A DNA stretch of 64,000 nucleotides from Anthopleura xanthogrammica (Eukaryota; Cnidaria; Anthozoa; Actiniaria; Actiniidae), in assembly GCA_964019055.1 (NCBI GenBank), contig OZ025217.1, positions 10,119,755-10,183,754 of the forward strand, read 5' to 3'. Positions within the stretch are counted from its first letter, which is position 1. Each line of letters begins with the position of its first letter. Positions 25,201 to 34,731 of this stretch are shown here, in pieces. The notes below the pieces were generated by a model. It made no database searches and had not been told where the DNA came from. It was given only the letters and a program-made list of their open reading frames with translations. A program made the position numbers and the translations under genes.

Positions 25201-28200
25201 GCCCTTGAAGATGATCTTCTGGAAAGCGGCCATTTCAGTCCTACTCAAGAGTTCAAGGTTCTTGTTACCAGGGTAACTTCAGATTCTAACGAAACTAATA
25301 CCACAGAGAATAGTTTAGAAATGAAGACTCTACCTGGCTTCTCAAACCCTCAAGGGCCATGCTGTGCTAACTACACCCCAGACTCCCTCAATATGTTGAC
25401 GGACAACCACTACAAGCCTACCTTACCAACACAGAAATTCGGGTCATCTGTTGCTTTGCTTCCTCGTGATTACATAGCCGTTGCTTCATCCGACAAGTTC
25501 TTCATCTTCTCAACCAAAAACAGGACACTGAAGAGTGAGGTTATAAAAATGACCTCGTCCGGTAAACCTGGAGGAGCTACTGCTCTTTCATACTCCCAAA
25601 ACCGACTTATTCTAGCGTTCGAGGGAATAATCAAAGTTTACCAATACCACTTCTCCGAGGAAGGGAACATAAAACTCCAACTCAAGGCAACTATGTCGAG
25701 CTGTAAAGCAAACCCTTGTGTTTCCGATGTAACATGGTCAAACTTGGACGGTGAAAACGTTGTCATACAAAACTCCACAATTGCTGCAACAGGAAGAATA
25801 ACTCCCATGAATAACAGCGTGGTTGGGATCTTCCGTCAAATCAACGGAGCATGGCAGCTGTATCAGATACTGGGAACTGCAGAGAATGATCAATACTTTG
25901 GACGAGCCATCGCAATGAATGATGAAGTGTTAGCAGTATCAGCAGGAGGTCTTGGTTTATCCAAAGTTGTCATTTATTCGATGACTGACCTGCGTGTCGT
26001 AATGAAAATTGATCTCAAACACTCAAGCATTAATATGGTGGAGCCCTCTCTTCGACTGACAAAACAAAACGAACTGGTTATGGTCTCCAATCGCAAGGCC
26101 AAAGCAAAGGCTGTCATTCTTAAGCTGAACATTCCATCCAAATCTTATAACTTAATTTGCTCGTATGAACCTCCACCTGAAATTCGATTGCTGAATTTTA
26201 GCGGCAATTTTGACTTGATGGACAGAGACGGTGGGACTATTGTTGCACTGGGAATGCAAACCTTGGAAGGTCGTGATGGAGTTATTCTTATAGCTTTTAA
26301 TGGTGTCTTCGCATATGGTCCAGACCATGACCAAGGCAAGTGCATTGGATTGGGAATAATCCTTTCAAGAGAAAATCACTCTCGGATTGACGACGGCATT
26401 CCACGTGCTAGCGTAGCCATGTACGGATCAAATATTGTCTTCGGAACACCAGGAATACTGACGTGGCCTAATACTACCGAAAACCATGGGACAGGTCGGG
26501 TATATACTACCAAATATTGCCCTCGAAACTACAAACGAATCAAGACATCCAAAGTAAACGGTGGAATCGAATCATACCAATGTCAAGCCTGCGAGGAGGG
26601 GCGCAAGTCACTCGGAGGGGTCACATCGATTTGCACAGTTTGTGAAGGACGTAAATGCGTGTCACCTCTTGTGGACGATCCGGTTCATTTTACCACGAAA
26701 ATGTGTGACAATCAATTATGTCCTCTTAACGAACAGATAATCAACAAGACCAATGCAATTAAGATAATCCAGATGAACGGTACATTTTTCGAAGAAGGTG
26801 CAGTTAACGAGTACACCGTAAAGCTAGTCGAGACAACTCGTGCTGGTATGTCAACAACATCTGATTCCGAGCCTTTTATTATCGATACAACATCTCCAGT
26901 GGTAGGTACTGTATATGATGGCCTTGGAAGCGACCCAAAAACGAACTGCTCGAGTAACGAAACGTTCGGCGAAGATAGTCAGTGTTCTACGCGTAATTTC
27001 CAAGATACAGACATTGATTATACCAACAACACGTCCGAAGTTCACGCTCGATGGATCGACTTTGCTGACAACGAGAGCGACATAGCAGAGTATTTCTGGT
27101 GTGTAGGAACAAAACCCATGCTGGATGACATTCGGCAGTGCGAGAGCACAGGACAGACACAAAATGGCAGTCACTATGGACTGGACTTTAAACAAGGTGA
27201 CACGTATTATGTTACCGTGGTTGCATGTAATGGTGCTCAAAGATGTTCAGCAGGTCATTCTAATGGTGTAACAATTGATGTTACTCCACCTACCATGCAG
27301 TATGTTCGAGATGGTGTACTTGATCCTGACATGGATTACCAGGTGAGTGAAAACTATCCATATTACGTTTTCTTACATTTACGTTTTTTTGCCTTTAACT
27401 TGACAACATCGTGAAGTGAGTGGAAATACTTATACATTGTGTTTAACTATATAAACAAACTAGTGGACTATTTCAAATCGTTGAACCGTTTTCATGTGTC
27501 TTATCACACTTTCAACTCTTTCAGTATCTAATTCTTAATGTAGTTCTGTTGACCATTTTTAGGTATTCCTTGACATCATCTTTGCATACTTCAAAGCCTC
27601 TGATGAGAACAGTGGCATAAGCTCATACGAGGTGGCCTGGGGAACCGCGCCTAATCTTACAGACGTGAAAGACTACGAAGAAATTGGTAATGCAACTATT
27701 TGGTTTGCCCAATTCAAGGACAATACGCTGGAGAAGGAAAAAAAGTATTTCGCAACCGTAAGAGCGTCCAACAAGGCCGGTTTGTTATCAGACCCAATGT
27801 CATCTGATGGCATAACTGTTGGAAAGTCTGAGTACGTATTTGACAAGAACACTTCAGCATCGTTCTTTTTTGACACTGTCAACATGAACGTCGATGGCAC
27901 CAGGAAAGATGGAGGTGTTGGGAAAACGTACGGGACATTGGATGTGCCTGAAGGAGCTGTTGATGGTGAAATAAAACTAAAGTGCTATAGTCTGGATAAA
28001 AAGAATCTTGAGTCCAATAAATCTGAAGATGGTCCTGTGTCAAACCCTGAGATTACGAAACCAAAGGTACGTAACAAATTATTTCCATATCACAAAATGC
28101 ACAATATTCCTTTTGAAATTGCTCTGCAATTATTCATTAGAATATGGCTCAATCTATCGTACAAGTTTTAGGCCGTAATGTCGTTCTATTTTAAACTTTG

Positions 28201-31200
28201 TGTCATTTGCTTGATAATTATTTCTGTGTTTTCTATTAAAACAACTGGGGAAAAACGAAACTTATTCTCGAGAGTTTGTAAAATGGAAAGCATTAATCCC
28301 AAAGTAAAGGTTCAGTCTTCTGGGTTAAGAGGGTAATATGCTGGCAATGAAATACAATGGGCTAACGTACATCTTATCGAGTTAGAGTAGCGATGCAATG
28401 TCTAGTCACTTCATGTCTAAATATCAAAAGATTACGCTGATGCACAGAGCCCTAGGGATTTCCCAATTTCCAAACCTTTACTTGTGTCGCACTTATTAAC
28501 TCCAGTATTCATATTTATTTCCAGCAATTCATGCTTGGTAATTACAGCTTCCAGATCAAAGCTATGGATCCCATAAACAACACTGTTCAAGAGGGATATA
28601 AGTTCGCCAAGCCGATCAAGATCTCCATGTATTACGATGTGGACAACTTAGTGAATGCCAACAAACGAGTGGTGAACAAAGAAGTCAAGAAGGAGGATAT
28701 TGAACCTGTGCTCTATTTGTGGGATATAAAAAATAGCTCGTGGTAAGCATATTGTAAGGTGTTTTGAATTCCCTTTTCTTTTCTTTGTTTTCTTTTTTTC
28801 CTACGTTCCATTTTTTTGTGCTGTTTCTGATCTCAGTTTGTTGTTACATGTTTGTTTCGCTTTGTTTCTTTTCTTTCTTTCTTTTTCTTTTGTTGCCTTT
28901 ACATTTCATTGTAACTGTTTTGTTTTGTGTTGGTTTTCCCCCTTCTCATTCTTTTTGTTACAACAAATTTAGTAGTGACTTTTTCCACTAAGTGCTTTTC
29001 CTTTTACTATGTCCAATGTGAATATAGAAGTTGATTGTTGTAATGTGACTTTTTCTCTTTCTTTTCTATAACATTTGTTCTTTGTTCTGTTCTTTTCAGT
29101 CCCCTTCCCCTTCTTGAGAAATTTGGCTCTTTCTTGGTGTTGCAGAACACCTGAAGCATGAACACAATAAAACAATAGCCAAGAACAAAGAACTTAGAAC
29201 GAAACAATACCCTACAATACAAAGAACCCTAATCTTGAATACAATACTTCCTGCAACACCAAGAAAGACCCAGAAATTTAACTTCATCATTCATAGTGTC
29301 TATTTTCTTTACATTTTATTTTTCATTTGAATCTGTTCATTCAATTCATGTTCGTTGCTTTGCATGTGTCACAGGATCGATGCATCTCTGTCTTGCCCAG
29401 AACCCTGGAAACATGTCAACCGCACCATTAAACTTCTCACTGTCCAGATCTGTCACTTGACCCAGTTTGCTTTCTTCTGGTCGTTCGAGGCACGGAATGG
29501 ATTGATCATGTTTGACAAGAACACTTCTGGTAATTTTGTATTTCTAATTTAGTTATCCTTCCTTGCATCTGATAAGGCGACCCATAATGTGCCACCAAAA
29601 ATCTAGTTTCATCAAACCTTGGGTCACTTCCAAACTTGAATTGCCTCAAAGTTAATGATATTAATTAATCACCATCATAATCATTGATTCCCCAAGTCAA
29701 TCATTTGTAAACAAACGGTTTTGATTTTCATCAAATAAAAGTGTCCAAAAATTGGTTAACGATTCTTACCCGAATATTTTGTCTTTGGCCCATGCCAATT
29801 TCTCTGGTTTAGATGATTGCAGATTTTTTTTTAAACTGACCTTAAGACAAATAGAGCCTTAAGTTTACTTGACCCACAGGCTCTGGAGATATCTCTATTG
29901 TCATATTTTCCTTTTAATTTAGTTAGCTATGCGTCTCTTTCCACGTAGTATTTTTCCTGGATAGATGGGTTTCACGGGAGCCATTGTTTAGGGCCAAAAA
30001 GCAATGCAATGTTTTGACATCAAAAATATTCCCCAAAACGAAAAAGTCTTATTGTTATACCCTACAACATTGGTGCCTTAAACCCCCCCCCCCCCCCTTT
30101 CTCTTTACGAATCTGTCCATGGATTTTCTTAATTTAAAAAAAAAATTGATTACTTTTTAGTTTATAATGAGAACGGAGAAATAAGCATTGAACGCCAATC
30201 AAGAGTCCAGCAGATCGACCTTCCCGTCAAGCGATCTAAAGGCGCTTCAGGCAACATCGACGTCTATTGGTCTCTACACAGCAACGAATCCATCGATGAC
30301 CTATTTTGGCCGCAGTCCGGACGAATAAACCTTTCAGAAAGCCAATGGAATGCTTCTCTTCCACTATATGTCGCCAGTGATGAAAGAATGACAGCGGAGA
30401 AAATTATTTGGGTGCGAATGGAGAATGCAACTGGTGGCGCCATCTTGGCATCACCTGATGCAACTAGCAGTAAGATGGTTCTTCAGTCCAATCTTGTGCT
30501 CGAGCCTGGTACTAACTATATGTGGATCATAATTGGTGTCTGCACAGGAGTAATCCTAATACTATTTGTCATTCTAATCATTATTGGAATAAGAAAAAGG
30601 AAAAGAAAGCTGAAGGAAGAGAGACTTCATAAATCGTGAGTGTCTTTTTTGATGATTTTTTTTATTCTCTGCCTACGATAGACCTCTTTACCTTGGGCGT
30701 AATGTTTTCCCATTACAAACCACGTGTCACTCTCTTTGGAATAAGAAATTTTTGTTTGAGTTGTATTCTTATTCTTGTGTCTCTTTGTATGCAACCATTA
30801 GAACTAGGAAATAATATAAAACAATGTTTAGTCGATAAAAGTCTATAAGGGTACCACGCATGTGACAACGTATGATCTGAAATGGGAAAATATTACGACC
30901 AACGTAAAGAGGTGTAAAGGCCGTTTCCATTTTGCAATTTAACATTATATACTACCACTTTCAGGTTTTCTTTGAACACTTCCTGATTTTATCCTTGAAA
31001 TAGCGTCAGTCGTCTTCCTATCCCCATATTGCCAATAATATTTTTCAGTCGGAATAATAGCCTGGGAGAAAAGGGAGAAAATTCAACGAGATTTATTTTC
31101 TACTATTTGCAGAGTGACAAAGAGAAGTTTCAGATACAGAGTGAATAGCGTTGACGATGCAAAGGACAATCTTGACATCGAGGAGATTGAAGGGGATGCA

Positions 31201-33904
31201 TTCCAATATCCACCAAGTGATCTAGTACTTAATGAGCTGAGGTACATGTTCGTTCTTTTTCAGTTGGCATAAAACTATGTGCTCGTAAAATACCTTTTTC
31301 TAATTCTTAAAATACTTAGGATAGCTTCAATTCAGAGTCAGAATATTCAGAAATACTAACGGTATAGAAATTCCACAGACCTTCAATGGAACACATGAAT
31401 ATTCTACCCCAAGTTGAAAAAATGTTATCGAGTTGAAAAGGTTAAATAATCGAAACTAAGACTGAGGGGCATTCTGGGTAGTTGATATCCTGGGCATTTG
31501 GAGAGTGTTTGCATACAGACACATGCATGAAGAGTGACAAAATGCTTTGTTCAGTAACTCATTTGGAGAGTGTTTGCATACATACACATGCATGAAGAGA
31601 GACAAAATGCTTTGTTCAGTAACTCATTTGGAGAGTGTTTGCATACAGACACATGCATGAAGAGTGACAAAATGCTTTGTATAGTAACTCATTTGGAGAG
31701 TGTTTGCATACAGACACATGCATGAAGAGAGACAAAATGCTTTGTATAGTAACTCATTTGTAGAGTGTTTGCATACAGACACATGCATGAAGAGTGACAA
31801 AATGCTTTGTATAGTAACTCATTTGGAGAGTGTTTGCATACAGACACATGCATGAAGAGTGACAAAATGCTTTGTATAGTAACTCATTTGGAGAGTGTTT
31901 GCATACAGACACATGCATGAAGAGAGACTAAATGCTTTGTTCAGTAACTCATTTGGAGAGTGTTTGCATACAGATACATGCATGAAGAGTGACAAAATGC
32001 TTTGTTCAGTAACTCATTTGGAGAGTGTTTGCATACACACACATGCATGAAGAGTGAAAGAATGCTTTGTTCAGTAACTCATTTGGAGAGTGTTTGCATA
32101 CAGACACATGCATGAAGAGTGACAAAATGCTTTGTATAGTAACTCATTTGGAGAGTGTTTGCATACAGACACATGCATGAAGAGTGACAAAATGCTTTGT
32201 ATAGTAACTCATTTGGAGAGTGTTTGCATACAGACACATGCATGAAGAGAGACTAAATGCTTTGTTCAGTAACTCATTTGGAGAGTGTTTGCATACAGAT
32301 ACATGCATGAAGAGTGACAAAATGCTTTGTTCAGTAACTCATTTGGAGAGTGTTTGCATACACACACATGCATGAAGAGTGAAAGAATGCTTTGTTCAGT
32401 AACTCATTTGGAGAGTGTTTGCATACAGACACATGCATGAAGAGTGACAAAATGCTTTGTTCAGTAACTCATTTGGAGAGTGTTTGCATACAGACACATG
32501 CATGAAGAGTGACAAAATGCTTCATTTGGTAATTTGAATCAATATTGGACAGATGCAAAACTGCGATATGCATGATATTACCGTCGTTAAAAAAAATACA
32601 AAAAAATTTAGCCTTATTAATTTTTTACCCAGAGTGCCCTGCGGTCTTAACTTTGATGATTTAATCTTTTCAACCCGATATCGTTTTTTTAATACTCCAT
32701 TTTCAAGTTCTCTGTTGCTCAGAGTTAGCCTCGACTTTGTGTAGAATATTCACGTGTTCCATTCAAGATCCGTGGAATTTTAAAGTCTTTGTATTGTTGA
32801 AGTTGTGCATTCTTTACTTTACCGTTAGTATTTGTGAATATTACACTGTAATGAGGCTAGCCCTGAGTAAATGAGTCTGTAGTCAAGGAGCACAGCGGTA
32901 TTATACGAATTCGAAAATGGTATATTTGGTTCATGCGAAGTCGAGGCTAACTTTGAGTATCTGGAGCATCGCTTTGGTTAAAAATATCCTTTCCCCTGCA
33001 GATTATACCCCTAAATCAAATCAATTTTTTTTTCTTGTTATCCTTAGAAATCCTTTGACTAAAGCAGTACAAGGACAATCTGATAACGCATCAAGCACTT
33101 CAGTATCTGATGATGAGCAGCTGAAAATTAAAAAGCAACCATCCAAAAAGAGGAAAATTTCCATCAAAAAGAAACCAAAAGATGATCACCATGAGTTTAT
33201 GAATCCTTGCTACGGTGGTAATTTTACCGATGACGAGCTCGAGATGACGGTGGTTGTGCCTGTACCCGGCATTGTTACCGAAGAAGCCGATGCTAACGTC
33301 AAACGAGATAGTTCTGACCAATCAGAGGAGGAGAAAGCAGGCGCTAAGAAGGAAGAGTAAGTGCATCTTTGGGTTTTCTTTAATTCCTTAACACATTCTT
33401 CTTATTTCTCCTTCTTTCCGCCCCCGCCCCCTTTAATTCCATCCATTTTTCCTCTCTTCCTTCTTTCCTTCCATTCTTCCTTGCTTCCCTCCCTTTCTTT
33501 ATTTCTGCCTTCTCCTTCCTTCCTTCTTACTTCATGCTTTGTTCGTTTTTTCCCTTTTTTTTTCTTTTTCCCCTCCATTTCCATTTATTCATCGTCGTTT
33601 ATTTATTTACTTCAGCAAAAAGAAGCCTGGTAGGTTCTTCAAGAGGTCAAGCTCAAGAAGCTCAAGCAAACGTCTGCGGGCAGTAAAAGCTTGGGAACCT
33701 GGCCCCAGTGTTAGCAAAGAAAACCTTGTTTCCTCGGGGGAAGAAAGTGACAATCCACCACCTTCAAAATTCACAGATTTTGGAGATTCTGAGCCCGAGC
33801 TTGAAAGCAAGGTGGTCAGCGGCTTTCTTGCTCCATCACGTGGTGACTTCAGTCCCAGTCTTCCAGGAAGCTCAAACGTTAGCTCGGAAGACGAAGCTCA
33901 ATAG
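7016..33904 (+). CDS. giant LLTP-N/FN3-repeat transmembrane protein (5' partial)
   Basis: Fourteen exons join in one frame to give 6,871 codons plus stop: 7016-7259, 7820-19885, 20041-21533, 21864-22506, 22702-23244, 23428-23617, 23985-27342, 27563-28066, 28525-28742, 29375-29529, 30161-30635, 31113-31241, 33048-33356, 33616-33904. Every junction has GT/AG and matching phase. Residues below count from I1 at 7016. Order: Vitellogenin_N-like lipid-transfer module (1-575, including the hallmark KKGIAGAFQ across the first junction); amphipathic helical region (about 670-1710); propeller-like region (1716-2070); Trp/Cys-rich segment (about 2110-2280); about 30 FN3-like repeats joined by D-x-TPP linkers (2283-6260), interrupted by FG-GAP-like and cysteine-rich modules; ZU5/GAIN-like domain (about 6275-6470); Calx-beta-like domain (6473-6575); TM helix (6593-6615); cytoplasmic tail with FMNPCY at 6723-6728. 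A cell-surface receptor or matrix protein with lipid-binding ability is inferred, not shown. The start codon and signal peptide are not seen. No characterised gene recognised. Confidence 0.85.
7820..19885 (+). CDS. gene 1, 12-kb exon: LLT module, helices, propeller, FN3 repeats 1-16
   Basis: A single open exon of 12,066 bp. The acceptor AAAAAACAG ends at 7819 and the donor GTAATG starts at 19886, so the open frame before 7820 and the tail after 19885 are intronic. Contents: end of the lipid-transfer barrel and a HEAT-like helical part (to about 9280); basic sites RSRR|S (8248), RKRR|S (9280), RRQKR|A (9301), RVRR|S (12226) and KRNKR|A (13855); lysine-rich amphipathic helices (about 9580-12710); a propeller-like region (about 12720-13790); a Trp/Cys-rich segment (about 13900-14410); then FN3-like repeats from DRTPP at 14422 through the sixteenth linker (DTTPP, about 19708). 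Confidence 0.85.
20041..21533 (+). CDS. gene 1 exon: FN3-like repeats 16-21
   Basis: The acceptor CTTTTACCAG ends at 20040 and the donor GTAAGC starts at 21534. Phase is 1 in, 0 out. It completes the repeat begun before the intron (G-TCTLTSF) and carries linkers DTSAP, DSSPP, DNKHP, DSTLP and DNSPP. Repeats keep the W-x-x-F-x-D-x-ESGI core and the ATN-x-AG/SNGV end. Confidence 0.85.
21655..21810 (-). mobile_element. tRNA-derived SINE-like element (copy 2), intronic
   Basis: On the minus strand there is an A-box-like GGTGTAACGGTAGTACACTC, then a B-box-like GTTTAATTCCCGGTCTCG, then CGTATGTGAGTAAAGC. The same tail word follows the head of the copy at 845-992. It lies in the 330-bp intron between the exons ending at 21533 and starting at 21864, opposite to the gene. 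Confidence 0.55.
21864..22506 (+). CDS. gene 1 exon: FN3-like repeats 21-22
   Basis: The acceptor TATTTTTAG ends at 21863 and the donor GTAATT starts at 22507; phase 0 in, 1 out. It carries the DSTPP linker and ends inside the next linker, D-A-T-(A)-P, so the following intron falls exactly at a repeat boundary. Confidence 0.85.
22702..23244 (+). CDS. gene 1 exon: FN3-like repeats 23-24
   Basis: The acceptor CTCCATAG ends at 22701 and the donor GTATTG starts at 23245; phase 1 on both sides. It starts at APLTSDVLYDG and contains linker DNSPP with VVVDGN; the second repeat is cut mid-domain before GLDLDSG. Confidence 0.85.
23428..23617 (+). CDS. gene 1 exon: FN3-like repeats 24-25
   Basis: A 190-bp exon, acceptor TATTTACAG, donor GTAAAG; phase 1 in, 2 out. 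It completes the previous repeat (GLDLDSGAMYIVFVKATN) and includes linker DFSPP. It ends at H-V-R, which continues as W-S-P-F-E-D-S-E-S-G in the next exon. Confidence 0.85.
23985..27342 (+). CDS. gene 1 exon: FN3-like repeats, FG-GAP-like and Cys-rich modules
   Basis: A 3,358-bp exon; acceptor CTATTTTAG, donor GTGAGT; phase 2 in, 0 out. After repeats with linkers DTTPP, a degenerate VAPKV and VEPSPP, the pattern is interrupted from about 25430 to 26510 by an integrin-alpha-like FG-GAP region (KFGSSVALL, YFGRAIAMNDEVLAVS). A short cysteine-rich module (CQACEEGRKS, CTVCEGRKC; about 26518-26740) resembles ephrin-receptor-like repeats. FN3-like repeats then resume (DTTSP at about 26884, DVTPP at about 27278). 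Confidence 0.8.
27563..28066 (+). CDS. gene 1 exon: last FN3-like repeat, start of ZU5/GAIN-like domain
   Basis: Acceptor CCATTTTTAG, donor GTACGT; phase 0 on both sides. It completes the last FN3-like repeat (ASDENSGISSYEVAWG) and then leaves the repeat pattern with VFDKNTSASFFFD and GKTYGTLDVPEGAVDG. The latter resembles the start of ZU5-type domains (G-x-L-x-x-P-x-GAV). The domain name is tentative. Confidence 0.75.
28525..28742 (+). CDS. gene 1 exon: ZU5/GAIN-like domain, middle
   Basis: Acceptor TATTTCCAG, donor GTAAGC; phase 0 in, 2 out. It encodes QFMLGNYSFQIKAMDP and PIKISMYYDV, ending at NSSW, consistent with a membrane-proximal beta domain continued in the next exon. Confidence 0.75.
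28764..29100 (+). other. pyrimidine-rich intron
   Basis: A long T/C-rich stretch in the intron between 28742 and 29375. It opens a hydrophobic frame, but that frame starts after the donor and has no domain pattern. Confidence 0.6.
29128..29268. repeat. intronic foldback with 18-bp arms
   Basis: TCTTTCTTGGTGTTGCAG at 29128-29145 is exactly complementary to 29251-29268. Flanks (GAAATTTGG on the left, CCAGAAATTT on the right) extend the pairing imperfectly. The 105-nt centre is A-rich. Probably a small MITE or foldback in the intron. Confidence 0.6.
29375..29529 (+). CDS. gene 1 exon: ZU5/GAIN-like domain, end
   Basis: Acceptor GTGTCACAG, donor GTAATT; phase 2 in, 1 out. It encodes IDASLSCPEPW and VQICHLTQFAFFW. 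The C-HLT-FA pattern is typical of the end of such membrane-proximal beta domains, and the two Cys may pair. The autoproteolytic GPS triad of adhesion GPCRs is not evident. Confidence 0.75.
29530..30160 (+). other. intron with poly-C run
   Basis: A 631-bp AT-rich intron with no gene or repeat recognised, apart from an uninterrupted run of C at about 30082-30098. Confidence 0.7.
30161..30635 (+). CDS. gene 1 exon: Calx-beta-like domain and transmembrane helix
   Basis: Acceptor ACTTTTTAG, donor GTGAGT; phase 1 in, 2 out. Residues 6473-6575 follow a Calx-beta-like pattern: IDVYWSL, then WPQSGRINLSES, LPLYVASDER and IIWVRMENATGGAIL. Residues 6593-6615 (30523-30591) form a 23-residue hydrophobic helix ending in RKRKRK, a strong stop-transfer signal that fixes type I topology. 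Confidence 0.85.
31113..31241 (+). CDS. gene 1 exon: cytoplasmic juxtamembrane segment
   Basis: Acceptor ATTTGCAG, donor GTACAT; phase 2 on both sides. It encodes 43 polar residues, SVTKRSFRYRV through FQYPPSDLVLNEL. YPPSDL is a loose match to a Tyr-based YxxPhi-type sorting signal, but its spacing is not canonical. Confidence 0.75.
31495..32525 (+). repeat. 65-bp minisatellite, about 16 copies, with 325-bp super-repeat
   Basis: The unit begins CATTTGGAGAGTGTTTGCAT and recurs exactly every 65 bp, with starts at 31495, 31560, 31625 and so on to 32470. Variants (ACTAAATG, CAGATACATG, CACACACATG, GAAAGAATG) recur in the same order at 31885-32080 and 32210-32405. A five-unit block of 325 bp was therefore duplicated. 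It lies in the intron between the exons at 31113 and 33048. Confidence 0.95.
33048..33356 (+). CDS. gene 1 exon: cytoplasmic tail with FxNPxY
   Basis: Acceptor TTATCCTTAG, donor GTAAGT; phase 2 on both sides. It is Ser/Lys-rich at first (QPSKKRKISIKKKPKDD), then HHEFMNPCYGGNFTDDELEM, then acidic. FMNPCY (33196-33213) fits the F-x-N-P-x-Y motif of LDL-receptor-type tails that binds PTB-domain adaptors. The in-frame stop just after 33356 is spliced out. Confidence 0.8.
33616..33904 (+). CDS. gene 1 last exon: end of cytoplasmic tail
   Basis: The acceptor TTTACTTCAG ends at 33615; phase 2 in. It encodes DKKKPGRFFKRSSSRSSSKR followed by an acidic Ser/Pro-rich tail, many of whose serines sit in casein-kinase-like acidic contexts (SSGEESD, SSEDEAQ). 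Stop TAG at 33902-33904. The preceding intron is strongly pyrimidine-rich and produces a false open frame upstream. Confidence 0.8.
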
Positions 33905-34210
33905 ATAAAACATGACAAAAAAAACTCTGCCAAACACATTTTGATATTATCTCATCTATTCATGTGGTATTATTAGTTCTAAACGATTCATTTTAGTCTA
34001 GTACATGTGATAAAAATGTAAACAGCGCATTTTAAAAACGACGACCACATTTTTTTAAGTTTGTAGACAAGAGAAATTTTAAATGCTTTCCACAATATCA
34101 CGTAACGCAAAATAGATTAATGTTCTACATTTAATCATTGCTTTCCTTAAACTAAATTTGTCAGTTTTTTTTCTTTATTTTTGTGTATTTTTTTCTTTGA
34201 TAGTTTCATT

Positions 34211-34370
34211 TTAAGAAACAAAACGACAACCTTTATTTTAAACATGTTTCGGCGACATCGCTCGCCATTGTCAGTGAATTTTATTGAAGATAAGAACTGT
34301 ATATACTGACGATGGCCAGCGATGTCGCCGAAACTTGTTTAAACTAAAGGTTGTCGTTTTATTTCTTAAA
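34211..34370. repeat. 160-bp foldback (MITE-like)
   Basis: Left arm 34211-34275 and right arm 34305-34370 are near-perfect complements, with core words GTTTCGGCGACATCGCT against AGCGATGTCGCCGAAAC and outer TTAAGAAA...ACGACAACC against GGTTGTCGTTTT...TTCTTAA. The centre is about 30 nt. No coding capacity. Confidence 0.8.
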
Positions 34371-34725
34371 ATTATACTTCAATTGCTGTTACAACGATCA
34401 TTTGCAATAGTTGTATTTGCTTTGATAGGTTTTTAAAGCTTACTTTGATTTTTCGTTTTTTGTTGTTGTTAAGTTTTCTTTACTCTGTTGTTTTATTTTT
34501 GTTTGTTTGCTTATTACTTTATTGGAGTTGAACTACAACATAATCAGCATGATAAAAATTCAAATTATCGCTTTTATTCTAATTTTTTAACATCATGATA
34601 TGTTATGTACCCTGCTTCTTTAGGCCAATATAAATCACTCTGATAAATACATTGATATCGTTCTTATAATCATCAATAATAATAATATCATTTCATTTTC
34701 TAATCATCGAAGTTTGAGAATATTC

Positions 34726-34731
34726 AATAAA
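34726..34731 (+). terminator. candidate polyadenylation signal of gene 1
   Basis: Canonical AATAAA about 820 nt after the stop codon, the first clear hexamer I noticed downstream of the last exon. Use is not demonstrated. Confidence 0.35.

Noticed and set aside
31495..32525. CRISPR-like array
   Set aside because: Exact 65-bp tandem units with no spacer/repeat division.
33361..33633. Ser/Phe/Pro-rich open frame and its antisense partner
   Set aside because: Pyrimidine-rich intron between the last two exons of gene 1; donor and acceptor sites at both ends are good.
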